Shown here: positions 7,765 through 13,844 of the stretch, piece by piece
How the letters are laid out: every line of letters begins with the position of its first letter
How positions within the stretch are numbered: position 1 is the first letter of the stretch
Source: Clostridiaceae bacterium
GTDB taxonomy: Bacteria; Bacillota; Clostridia; Oscillospirales; Acutalibacteraceae
NCBI GenBank assembly: GCA_904501755.1
Contig: CAJGBV010000032.1
Span: 1-13,984, forward strand
Length of the DNA stretch: 13,984 bases
Direction of reading: 5' to 3'
Program-made: the position numbers and the translations under genes
The notes under the pieces: generated by a model
Databases searched by the model: none
What the model was told of the DNA's origin: nothing
The model's input: the letters and a program-made list of their open reading frames with translations, nothing else

Positions 7765-9630
7765 ATGAATATTAAAAGAATTATAGCTTTTACACTTGCG
7801 ATATTTATGGTAGCCTCTCTGGCTGCCTGTGGCGGCGGTGCAAAAAATCTTACCGCAGCCGTTAATGCTGATGGCGACTTTATCTATAATCTTGTAAGAA
7901 GCGGTGACACTGCCTATACCGAAGTAAATGATGCAGTAAAAGCACTTCGTTCTGCCGTTAAAAAGAACTTCGGCTGTCCTATTGTTGCTATTAAGGATAC
8001 TGTTTTCGAGGACTTTGATAATAACCTTGAAATTCTTATAGGCGACACTAACAGAGAAGAAAGTGCTATCGCAAAACAGTGTCTTATAGATAACCGCCTT
8101 AACAATAAAAAGGACTTTATTATTAAGGTTATAGATGATAAGATTTGTATTCAGGTTACTGATGTTTCTACTCTTTCTTATGCGGTAGAATGGTTTATTA
8201 AAAACTTCTGTCAGAGCTTTGAAACCTTCGAGCGACTCAGAACCGATTACGAGTTTATTTATGAACATCAGTATGCTGTCAGCATTAACTCAAATACAGT
8301 AGGCGGTGTTGACCTCAGTGAGTTCACACTTGTTCTTCCTGTAAGTATTTCTTATCTTTCGGGTATGTATGCCGATGAATATGTTGAGTTTTATCAGCAG
8401 ATTGGTTATAACACAAATAAGGTTGAGGATATTGACCCTGAAACCACTTATGAAATTCTTATTGGCGATACAACAAGACAGGCAAGTAAAGATATAACTG
8501 TTGAAGGCGATAACTATATTATCAAGGTTATCGGCACTAAGATAGTTATCAAGGGCGGTAATGACCTTGCAACTTCCCGCGGTGTAAAGGCTTTCCTTGA
8601 TGAAGTCAAAAAGGCTAAGGAAGGCAACGGCTTTGTCTGGAGTGACGGCTATACCGTAAACGGTAAGTATGACGCAAGTGAAGAGGGTGCATATACTCTT
8701 AACTGGCACGACGAGTTTGACTCAAATACCGTTGACCTTTCAAAATGGGGTGACTACGGCAGTAACAGTAACGCCGTAGAGCCTTCAAGCCTTGGTGGTA
8801 CAAAGTACTGGATAGATGTACACGGCGAAACCGCATATAAAGCAGGCGGACTTAAAAAGCTTATTTATCAGTCCGACGGAAATATGGTTCTTGCTACTCA
8901 GAGAGTAAATGAAATCGACTTCGTCGGCGGACAGATTTCCACCTTCTATACAATGCTGTTCAGATACGGTCTTATTGAAATCCGCAGTAAGCACGCTCCC
9001 ACCCCTGCAAACGTTGGTTATTGGTGTAACGGAGCTAATATGAATACCCAGCGTTTCGGTGTTGAACAGGGCAGATATTGTATGACCGAAATTGATATTC
9101 TTGAAAACTTCGGTAGCAATCTTAATTTCCACAGTAACGTTCACCGCTGGTGGACAAAGTTTGATATCAACGGTAATCACAAAGGCTCTGAGCATAATTC
9201 CCTTGACGGTAGTGCGGTATATTCGGGTAAAAGCCTTAATAACAAGAAAAAGGTTTATGATACCGAGCGTTACGGCGATGTGCTTTCCGACAACTTCCAT
9301 ATTTATTTCTGTTATTGGGATGATAGCTGTATGAAGTTCGGCTTTGACGGTAAGGTTCATCTTGATTATCAGTATGAGGATAATATGTCGGTATCTGTTC
9401 ATTGCCTTATGAACTACTTCAATACCGAATGTCACATGGGCGATACCGCTTACGGTGTTGTTTATGATAAGGATGTACACGAAGATTACTATGAGCATAA
9501 GCTTGATTATGTAAGAATTTATCAGTCTGACCTTTATAACAGTCAGCTCCTCACCGCTTGGCCTGAAAAACAGGAAACAGGAACACTTAATGTTATGTAT
9601 CCTGACCATTCTATTAACGGCGCTTATTAA
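7765..9630 (+). CDS. Lipoprotein GH16 glycoside hydrolase with two 'IGDT-R' domains
   Basis: The 621-residue product has a lipoprotein signal peptide with lipobox LAAC (Cys22), so it should be tethered to the outer face of the membrane. Two copies of an alpha/beta domain follow, at about residues 30-165 with EILIGDTNREES and 170-300 with EILIGDTTRQAS; the second resembles the single copy in the upstream GH16 protein. The GH16 domain runs from about 311 (YTLNWHDEFD) to 590, with the canonical signature E442-I-D444-I-L-E447 (bases 9088-9105). It closes with DYVRIYQ, as does the first gene product. The ATG at 7765 is set by AAGGAGGGG overlapping the upstream stop, a 12-base intergenic gap that indicates an operon with the array protein. 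Expected role: endo-cleavage of a beta-linked polysaccharide at the cell surface; substrate unknown. Terminated by the hairpin at 9646. Confidence 0.9.
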   Translation: MNIKRIIAFTLAIFMVASLAACGGGAKNLTAAVNADGDFIYNLVRSGDTAYTEVNDAVKALRSAVKKNFGCPIVAIKDTVFEDFDNNLEILIGDTNREESAIAKQCLIDNRLNNKKDFIIKVIDDKICIQVTDVSTLSYAVEWFIKNFCQSFETFERLRTDYEFIYEHQYAVSINSNTVGGVDLSEFTLVLPVSISYLSGMYADEYVEFYQQIGYNTNKVEDIDPETTYEILIGDTTRQASKDITVEGDNYIIKVIGTKIVIKGGNDLATSRGVKAFLDEVKKAKEGNGFVWSDGYTVNGKYDASEEGAYTLNWHDEFDSNTVDLSKWGDYGSNSNAVEPSSLGGTKYWIDVHGETAYKAGGLKKLIYQSDGNMVLATQRVNEIDFVGGQISTFYTMLFRYGLIEIRSKHAPTPANVGYWCNGANMNTQRFGVEQGRYCMTEIDILENFGSNLNFHSNVHRWWTKFDINGNHKGSEHNSLDGSAVYSGKSLNNKKKVYDTERYGDVLSDNFHIYFCYWDDSCMKFGFDGKVHLDYQYEDNMSVSVHCLMNYFNTECHMGDTAYGVVYDKDVHEDYYEHKLDYVRIYQSDLYNSQLLTAWPEKQETGTLNVMYPDHSINGAY

Positions 9631-9645
9631 GTTGCACTAATATTT

Positions 9646-9690
9646 AAACCCTCGATTTGCCCAAAGGTTTTATCGAGGGTTTTGTTTTTT
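9646..9690 (+). terminator. Rho-independent terminator after GH16 lipoprotein gene
   Basis: An 11-bp perfect stem pairs AAACCCTCGAT (9646-9656) with ATCGAGGGTTT (9672-9682) around a 15-base loop, followed by TTGTTTTTT. It lies 15 bases after the stop codon and closes the array/GH16 transcription unit. Confidence 0.9.
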
Positions 9691-9729
9691 GTGAATTTAA
9701 CTGTCTGGTTTTTGAAATTTTTATTTCTA

Positions 9730-9758
9730 TTGACATATAAGAATTTGTGAGATATGAT
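9730..9758 (+). promoter_or_regulatory. Strong sigma-A promoter of the solute-binding protein gene
   Basis: Perfect -35 TTGACA (9730-9735), a 17-base spacer and -10 TATGAT (9753-9758) predict a start near 9765 and a leader of only about 20 bases. Such a near-consensus promoter suggests high expression without need of an activator. No operator-like palindrome is obvious. Confidence 0.85.
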
Positions 9759-9785
9759 TGAAGTATAAAATAAGGAGTGATAGAT

Positions 9786-11135
9786 ATGTTGAAAAGATGC
9801 ATAACTATTCTACTTGCCGTTGCTATGTTGCTTTCTGTGTGCGCTATGGCGGGATGTGGTAAAAACTCAGATAACGGTGATAAGCCTGTTTTAAATCAAA
9901 TTTCTAATGAGGCAGAGGAAGAATATTTCCTTGATATGCCTGCGGAGCTTCGCGGTACTACCGTAAAGTTTGCTACCTGGATTGACCATGCTAAAACCGA
10001 TACCGCTGTTGCTCTTTCGGGTTTTGAAGAAACAACAGGTATGAAATATGAGCTTGTTCAGGTAAGTGAACGTGAATATCCCGTAAAGATGGCAGCTCTT
10101 ATTTCTGCTGAACAATCTCCTGATGTTGTTGTAGAAAATGGCGCTTTCCCGAGAAGTGTTAATCTTCTTCAACCACTCTCTTTGGAAACTAATGGCCTTG
10201 ATGCAACTGATCCTTTCTGGGATCAGAGAACAAGTGAATTTTACCGTCTTGGTGATAAATATTATCTTGTAAACGGTGCAAAATCCTCTTGGCTTATGGC
10301 GGGTACTATTACATATTACCATAGGACCCTTCTTGAAGAGAACGGACTTAAAACTCCAAGCGATTATATTGACGAAAATAACTGGAACCTTGACACCTTC
10401 TGGACTCTTTTGACACAGATTAAATCTACCTGTAATCTTAGCGGTGCAGGTGCTCATATAGATTTTGAAACTTGGCTTTCATTATTTGGTGGTGGTCAGG
10501 TAAGATGGAATCAGGAAACAGATAAATTCGAAAACACTCTTGAATCTACCGAAACCAAAACTGCTATTGACTGGCTTATGAGGGCTAAAGATGCAGGACT
10601 TGTAAAGATAATTGCAAATCATGATGATTCTATAACTACCGCAGGTGCCGCAATTCAGGTAGCAGGTTGTTATGGCCTTAGAAAAAGCCCGGGCTGGTTC
10701 TATACAATGGATGTTGATGATTTGGGCTTTGCTTATCTTCCTAAGGTGAATGCAGATGATGCTGATTATACCTTTACTAATTCCTGCAGAGCTTATGGTA
10801 TATGCAAAGGTGCAAAAAATGCAAAGGGAGCTGCATATTTCTTGCGTTACTTCCTTAATGAAGCTCATTATGATATGGATAATATGTTCAAGACCGAAGA
10901 AGCTAAAAAGCTTTATCTCGAGCTTCGTGAAAAGGGTGATATGAACAGACAGAGTCTGGCAATTTGTGTTACCCGTGTTCTTGATCCCGATGTAACTGCA
11001 AATGAACTTTGCAAAGAGCTTATTGACGGTACCTCTGCTCAGGTTGCTGTAAATCTTGCTAAGTGTAGCAGTAAGCTTAATTCAGGTGTGGTAGCTGCTA
11101 ATAAGATTATAGAAGAATTTATTGCTGCACAGTAG
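9786..11135 (+). CDS. ABC transporter extracellular solute-binding lipoprotein (sugar type)
   Basis: The product is a periplasmic-binding-protein-like lipoprotein of 449 residues, usual for family 1 sugar-binding proteins. The start is the ATG at 9786, because AAGGAG at 9772-9777 lies 8 bases upstream and would overlap the alternative GTG at 9777. The signal peptide ends in MAGC with Cys24 lipidated. The mature part shows the family pattern: VKFATWIDH near the first strand, SPDVVVENGA, a long Trp/Tyr-rich ligand-cleft region (WNLDTFWTLLTQI, FGGGQVRW) and a late GAKNAKGAAYFLRYFLNE helix. It should capture oligosaccharides outside the membrane and deliver them to an ABC permease. No permease or ATPase gene is adjacent and a hairpin follows, so it is transcribed alone and must use partners encoded elsewhere. 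Its position after GH16 genes suggests it takes their products, but the ligand is not readable. Confidence 0.88.
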   Translation: MLKRCITILLAVAMLLSVCAMAGCGKNSDNGDKPVLNQISNEAEEEYFLDMPAELRGTTVKFATWIDHAKTDTAVALSGFEETTGMKYELVQVSEREYPVKMAALISAEQSPDVVVENGAFPRSVNLLQPLSLETNGLDATDPFWDQRTSEFYRLGDKYYLVNGAKSSWLMAGTITYYHRTLLEENGLKTPSDYIDENNWNLDTFWTLLTQIKSTCNLSGAGAHIDFETWLSLFGGGQVRWNQETDKFENTLESTETKTAIDWLMRAKDAGLVKIIANHDDSITTAGAAIQVAGCYGLRKSPGWFYTMDVDDLGFAYLPKVNADDADYTFTNSCRAYGICKGAKNAKGAAYFLRYFLNEAHYDMDNMFKTEEAKKLYLELREKGDMNRQSLAICVTRVLDPDVTANELCKELIDGTSAQVAVNLAKCSSKLNSGVVAANKIIEEFIAAQ

Positions 11136-11146
11136 TTTTTTAAAGC

Positions 11147-11183
11147 ACTAAAGAGCAGTTAAATAGACTGCTCTTTAGTTTTC
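11147..11183 (+). terminator. Terminator hairpin after the solute-binding protein gene
   Basis: A 13-bp perfect stem pairs ACTAAAGAGCAGT (11147-11159) with ACTGCTCTTTAGT (11167-11179) around a 7-base loop, followed by a short TTTT run. It starts 12 bases after the stop. The U-tract is short, but the stem is long; it may also act in the reverse direction. Confidence 0.8.
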
Positions 11184-11218
11184 GCATAACGATTGAAATG
11201 ACCTTTTAAAAAATTTTT

Positions 11219-11238
11219 CACATTTTTGAAAAAAAGTG
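11219..11238 (+). repeat. Imperfect palindrome abutting the small-peptide promoter
   Basis: CACATTTTTGAAAAAAAGTG reads nearly the same on both strands and ends one base before the -35 box at 11239. It could be an operator or an A/T-tract UP element; nothing in the sequence decides between them. Confidence 0.3.
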
Positions 11239-11267
11239 TTGCATTTTTTTGTAGGATGTGTTATAGT
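11239..11267 (+). promoter_or_regulatory. Extended -10 promoter of the 45-residue peptide gene
   Basis: TTGCAT (11239-11244), a 17-base spacer, and TATAGT (11262-11267) preceded by TGTGT give a strong extended -10 promoter. Transcription should begin near 11274, leaving a leader of about 37 bases that contains GGAGG at 11299-11303, 7 bases before the ATG. Confidence 0.8.
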
Positions 11268-11310
11268 ATATCTGTAATTAGTGGATTTGTCTACATTTGG
11301 AGGTATTGGC

Positions 11311-11448
11311 ATGAAGAAAGAATATATGCGCCCCGAGCTCACAATCTTGTCTTTAGATGTTGAAGATGATACCAATGCAATAGTGCCAGGTCAGGATGAT
11401 AATGAGCTTTCTATAGGCGGAGACATTTTAGGTAATTTGTTTGGTTAA
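11311..11448 (+). CDS. Small 45-residue peptide of unknown function (MKKEYxRPEL type)
   Basis: The reading frame is short but has its own strong promoter and a GGAGG site at ideal spacing, so it is very likely translated. It begins MKKEYMRPELTILSLDVEDD and ends in an acidic, glycine-rich tail with SIGGDILGNLFG. There is no signal peptide, membrane segment or cysteine. From memory, gut Firmicutes and Bacteroidetes encode many tiny peptides that start MKK-x-Y-x-x-P-E followed by alternating hydrophobics and an acidic stretch; most are unannotated, and some such families have been suspected to be precursor peptides. No modifying enzyme or exporter lies in this window. It converges on the AraC-family gene with a 16-base gap. 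Function unknown; a precursor or signalling peptide is a guess. Confidence 0.7.
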   Translation: MKKEYMRPELTILSLDVEDDTNAIVPGQDDNELSIGGDILGNLFG

Positions 11449-11464
11449 TAGTTTGAGTTCTATT

Positions 11465-12337
11465 TTAGTTGTTTTTTAACAAGCTACTTACTGACCTTTG
11501 GTATTCAAGGGGAGAGATATTTGTAGCTTGTTTAAATTTTCTACTGAAGTAGTGTATACTTGAAAATTGCAGTATATCTGATATTTCGGATATACTGTGT
11601 TTTTTTTCGCGTAGTAGCTTTTTTGCTTCTGTGATTCTACAGTTATTGTAATATTCCATCGCTCCGCAGCCTAAATGGTCGCGGAATATTTTTTTAAGCG
11701 TTGTTTTGCTTACGGAGAATTCTTTGCATAAATCCTCAAATTTCAGCGGTGTTGTCAGGTGAGCTTCTATATACGCACAAATGTCTTTAATGCGGCTGTT
11801 GCTGTTTAAATCGTGCTTTGCAGGAGTGTCGTAGTTGCAACAGCGTACAGCCTCTATAAGCAAAATTTCCATAAGGTTTTTGATTTGCTGACAGGCGCCA
11901 TAGGGACTGTCTTTTTTTATTTCCAATTTTTCGGTATATACATCGTTAAGAGGTGTTGCAAGGGCGCTTTTTCCCTCGCTGATTATTTTGGAGAGAATGT
12001 TTTTTTCTGTTTCTCCGAAACGAATAACCTTGTTTGCGGCAGAGTATAGTCTTTGACAATCGCTGGAAAAAGAAAAAACTATAGCGTTTGCTACACCGTC
12101 CTTACAGGCGATGCTGTGAAATTCCAAGGGCTTGTGCAAAAAGAAATCGCCTTGTTTCATTACAGTTTTTTCATTTGCAAAGGTAACGGTTACTTCGCCT
12201 GCGTCTACATATACTCCTTCCCAGAAATCGTGTATTTCGCCCGGAAAGTCGAAATCTATAGCATACTCAAAATAATGAATGGTAAAAATTTCTTTTATGG
12301 TCAGTTCGTCTTTGATGTTTGTGCCAATGTAGTTCAT
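11465..12337 (-). CDS. AraC-family transcriptional regulator with N-terminal cupin sensor
   Basis: The 290-residue product has a cupin-like beta-barrel sensor in about residues 1-95 (HDFWEGVYV, GDFFLHKPLEFHSI), a middle linker, and a two-part AraC DNA-binding domain at 183-283. The first helix-turn-helix is around KFEDLCKEFSVSKTTLKKIF, the second around ISEISDILQFSSIHYFSRKF, followed by the family end motif NISPLEYQ. The start is supported by AGGAG 6 bases upstream (12344-12348 on this strand). Regulators of this build usually sense a sugar or sugar derivative and activate catabolic genes. It is divergent from the hexosamine kinase gene and the shared upstream region carries a candidate operator, so the kinase is the likeliest target; control of the small peptide or the GH16 locus is possible. 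Confidence 0.9.
   Translation of the reverse strand: MNYIGTNIKDELTIKEIFTIHYFEYAIDFDFPGEIHDFWEGVYVDAGEVTVTFANEKTVMKQGDFFLHKPLEFHSIACKDGVANAIVFSFSSDCQRLYSAANKVIRFGETEKNILSKIISEGKSALATPLNDVYTEKLEIKKDSPYGACQQIKNLMEILLIEAVRCCNYDTPAKHDLNSNSRIKDICAYIEAHLTTPLKFEDLCKEFSVSKTTLKKIFRDHLGCGAMEYYNNCRITEAKKLLREKKHSISEISDILQFSSIHYFSRKFKQATNISPLEYQRSVSSLLKNN
11478..11540 (+). terminator. Possible long-looped terminator of the small-peptide transcript, inside the AraC gene 3' end
   Basis: AACAAGCTAC (11478-11487) and GTAGCTTGTT (11523-11532) form a 10-bp perfect inverted repeat. Inside the loop CCTTTG (11495-11500) can pair with CAAGGG (11506-11511, one G-U). On the plus strand the outer stem is followed by TAAATTTT, a weak U-tract. 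The repeat lies in coding sequence, so chance or protein constraint is possible. Confidence 0.35.
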
Positions 12338-12369
12338 AATTTTCTCCTCATGATGCTTTCTCTTTATGT

Positions 12370-12398
12370 ATTATAGCATATAATTATAAAAAATGCGA
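12370..12398 (-). promoter_or_regulatory. Promoter(s) of the AraC-family gene
   Basis: On the minus strand TCGCAT (12393-12398), 17 bases, and TATAAT (12370-12375) preceded by TGC form an extended -10 promoter. An alternative overlaps it: TTGCAT (12405-12410), 16 bases, TATAAT (12383-12388). Both -35 boxes fall inside the direct repeat described at 12389-12410. Confidence 0.65.
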
Positions 12399-12410
12399 CC
12401 AAAAATGCAA
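12389..12410 (+). promoter_or_regulatory. Candidate AraC-family operator (direct repeat, 12-bp period)
   Basis: Two copies of AAAAATGC[GA]A lie at 12389-12398 and 12401-12410. They cover both possible -35 boxes of the regulator gene and lie at about -55 to -34 relative to the predicted kinase start (near 12444), whose own -35 is degenerate. AraC-type proteins typically bind direct repeats about one helical turn apart in this position, so autoregulation and kinase activation are suggested. The region is A-rich, so the repeat could be chance. Confidence 0.4.
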
Positions 12411-12428
12411 ATATTTTTTAAATTTTTC

Positions 12429-12437
12429 TGATATAAT
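12429..12437 (+). promoter_or_regulatory. Extended -10 promoter of the hexosamine kinase gene
   Basis: TGA followed by a perfect TATAAT (12432-12437) gives an extended -10 element. The position 17 bases upstream (12409-12414) reads AAATAT, not a -35 box, which fits an activator-dependent promoter. The -10 overlaps the ATG at 12436, ruling that ATG out as the translation start. Confidence 0.65.
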
Positions 12438-12486
12438 GAGTATTAGTGATAAAATACAAACCAAAAAGATAAACGGAGGAATTGAT

Positions 12487-13578
12487 ATGCCATTTCGTGC
12501 AGAAGATGTAGCAAAGCTATTTGCCCTTGACGGTGAGCCTATGATAGCAGTACCCTTTGGTAACGGTCACATTAATGATACTTTTTTTGTTGAGACCTCT
12601 CGCGCTCGTAAATATATTTTGCAGAGAGTGAACGGTACTATATTTAAAGATATGTACGGTCTTATGAACAATATAATTCTTGTTACTGCTCATATTCGTC
12701 AAAAGGTGGCTGAGTCAGGCGGCGACCCACTTAGAGAGTGCCTTACTGTTGTTGAGTCTAAAAATGGTGAAGCTTTTGTTAATTTGGGTAGCGACTTCTG
12801 GCGTTGCTATGTTTATATTGATAATGCTATTACAATGCAGACTGCCGAAACTCCTGAGCTGTTCCGTGCAGCAGGAAAGGCTTTTGGTATTTTCCAGAAT
12901 CAGCTTTCTGATTTTGATGCTGCCAAGCTGGTGGATACCATTCCGAATTTCCATAACACCCCTAACCGCTATAAAAACTTTATGAAGGCTTATGAGGCTG
13001 ACGCCTGTGACCTTGCTAAGACCGCAAGGGAGGAAATATTATTTGTAAGAGAGCACGCCGACCTTTGCTCACTTCTTACCGATAAGCTCGAAAGTGGTGA
13101 GCTTCCTCTTCGTGTTACCCATAACGACACAAAGATTAATAACGTAATGCTTGATAGAGCAACCGGCAATCCTCTTGCTGTTGTTGACCTTGATACCGTT
13201 ATGCCCGGACTTTCTGCCTATGACTTTGGCGATAGTATCAGAAGCGGTGCTACATACGCCGCCGAGGACGAACCCGATTTGGCTAAGGTTAAATTTGAAA
13301 CCGACCTCTTTGATAAGTATGCTGAGGGATTTATCAGTGAGTGTGCATCGGCATTCTCTAAGGAAGAAATTCTTTCTCTTTATACAGGTTCTGTGCTTAT
13401 GACCTTTGAATGTGGTATGCGATTCTTAACAGATTATCTTGAGGGAAGCAAATATTTTAAGGTTCATTATCCCGAGCATAACCTTGTTCGTTGCCGTACT
13501 CAGTTTGAACTTGTTAAACAGATGCTCGGCAAAAAGGATGAACTTGAGGCAATAGTTCTCAAGTATTGGCAAAAGTAA
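12487..13578 (+). CDS. nahK: N-acetylhexosamine 1-kinase (NahK-like phosphotransferase)
   Basis: The product (363 residues from the ATG at 12487, which has GGAGGA at 12475-12480) belongs to the aminoglycoside/choline-kinase fold. It resembles Bifidobacterium longum NahK (about 359 residues) along its whole length as I recall that sequence. Shared stretches include DGHIN/GNGHIN near the N terminus, RYILQ-like KYILQRVN, a FHDTP-like FHNTP, RVTHNDTK-x-NN, DLDT-x-MPG, and ECGMRFL-x-DYLEG followed by YPEHNLVR. Catalytic Asp214 sits in H212-N-D, and D234/D236 are the expected metal-binding pair. NahK phosphorylates GlcNAc or GalNAc at the anomeric position with ATP, the second step of the lacto-N-biose/galacto-N-biose pathway. 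No GH112 phosphorylase or epimerase gene is in the window, so the pathway partners are elsewhere. Activity on another hexose cannot be excluded. It is transcribed alone, divergent from the AraC-family gene. Confidence 0.85.
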   Translation: MPFRAEDVAKLFALDGEPMIAVPFGNGHINDTFFVETSRARKYILQRVNGTIFKDMYGLMNNIILVTAHIRQKVAESGGDPLRECLTVVESKNGEAFVNLGSDFWRCYVYIDNAITMQTAETPELFRAAGKAFGIFQNQLSDFDAAKLVDTIPNFHNTPNRYKNFMKAYEADACDLAKTAREEILFVREHADLCSLLTDKLESGELPLRVTHNDTKINNVMLDRATGNPLAVVDLDTVMPGLSAYDFGDSIRSGATYAAEDEPDLAKVKFETDLFDKYAEGFISECASAFSKEEILSLYTGSVLMTFECGMRFLTDYLEGSKYFKVHYPEHNLVRCRTQFELVKQMLGKKDELEAIVLKYWQK

Positions 13579-13590
13579 TATATATAATGT

Positions 13591-13620
13591 AAGAGCGTGG
13601 TTTTTCCACGCTCTTTTTCT
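13591..13620 (+). terminator. Rho-independent terminator after the kinase gene
   Basis: A 10-bp perfect stem AAGAGCGTGG (13591-13600) / CCACGCTCTT (13606-13615) with a 5-base T loop and a following TTTCT run, 12 bases after the stop codon. Confidence 0.9.
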
Positions 13621-13711
13621 ATGCTCTATGGGCAAATTGACCAACCGACTACTATATATTGTGGTGGTTTTTGATAAAAGAAAAAAGAATTAAAAAAATC
13701 AAAAAAATATG

Positions 13712-13740
13712 TTGACAAAGGAGAGGAAATGTAGTATAAC
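13712..13740 (+). promoter_or_regulatory. rRNA operon promoter P1
   Basis: Perfect TTGACA (13712-13717), 17 bases, TATAAC (13735-13740). Immediately upstream, 13676-13710 is almost entirely A runs, as in an UP element. The stretch 13621-13675 between the kinase terminator and these A-tracts holds nothing I can support as a gene. Confidence 0.8.
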
Positions 13741-13780
13741 AATAAAGCTGCTGAAAAAAGGGCAGTAAAAACACAGAAAA

Positions 13781-13798
13781 AACTTTTTTAAAAAAGTT
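13781..13798 (+). repeat. Perfect 18-bp A/T palindrome just upstream of P2
   Basis: AACTTTTTTAAAAAAGTT is its own reverse complement. It ends 11 bases before the P2 -35 box, where an UP element would sit; it could also be a weak hairpin in the P1 transcript. Confidence 0.6.
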
Positions 13799-13809
13799 AA
13801 AAAAAGTTC

Positions 13810-13838
13810 TTGACAACGAGAGCTGACTGTGTTAGAAT
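13810..13838 (+). promoter_or_regulatory. rRNA operon promoter P2
   Basis: Perfect TTGACA (13810-13815), 17 bases, TAGAAT (13833-13838) preceded by TGT (extended -10). It lies exactly 98 bases after P1. Two tandem strong promoters with A/T-rich upstream elements are typical of Firmicutes rRNA operons. Predicted start near 13845. Confidence 0.8.
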
Positions 13839-13844
13839 GTATAA

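Noticed and set aside
9777..9785. GTG at 9777 as start of the solute-binding protein
   Set aside because: It overlaps the AAGGAG ribosome binding site; the ATG at 9786 has correct spacing and gives a normal lipoprotein signal.
11430..11448. GG in the small peptide as a classic double-glycine leader cleavage site
   Set aside because: The hydrophobic residues expected at -4 and -7 are Ser and Asn here, and only eight residues would remain.
12436..12486. ATG at 12436 as start of the kinase
   Set aside because: It lies within the TATAAT box, lacks a ribosome binding site, and adds residues not expected in the family.
12487..13578. Kinase gene as an aminoglycoside resistance determinant
   Set aside because: The fold is shared with aminoglycoside phosphotransferases, but length and motifs along the whole protein match N-acetylhexosamine 1-kinase.
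13630..13675. Imperfect inverted repeat AACCGACTAC / GTGGTGGTT after the kinase terminator
   Set aside because: Several mismatches in a short stem; not enough to call a second terminator or operator.
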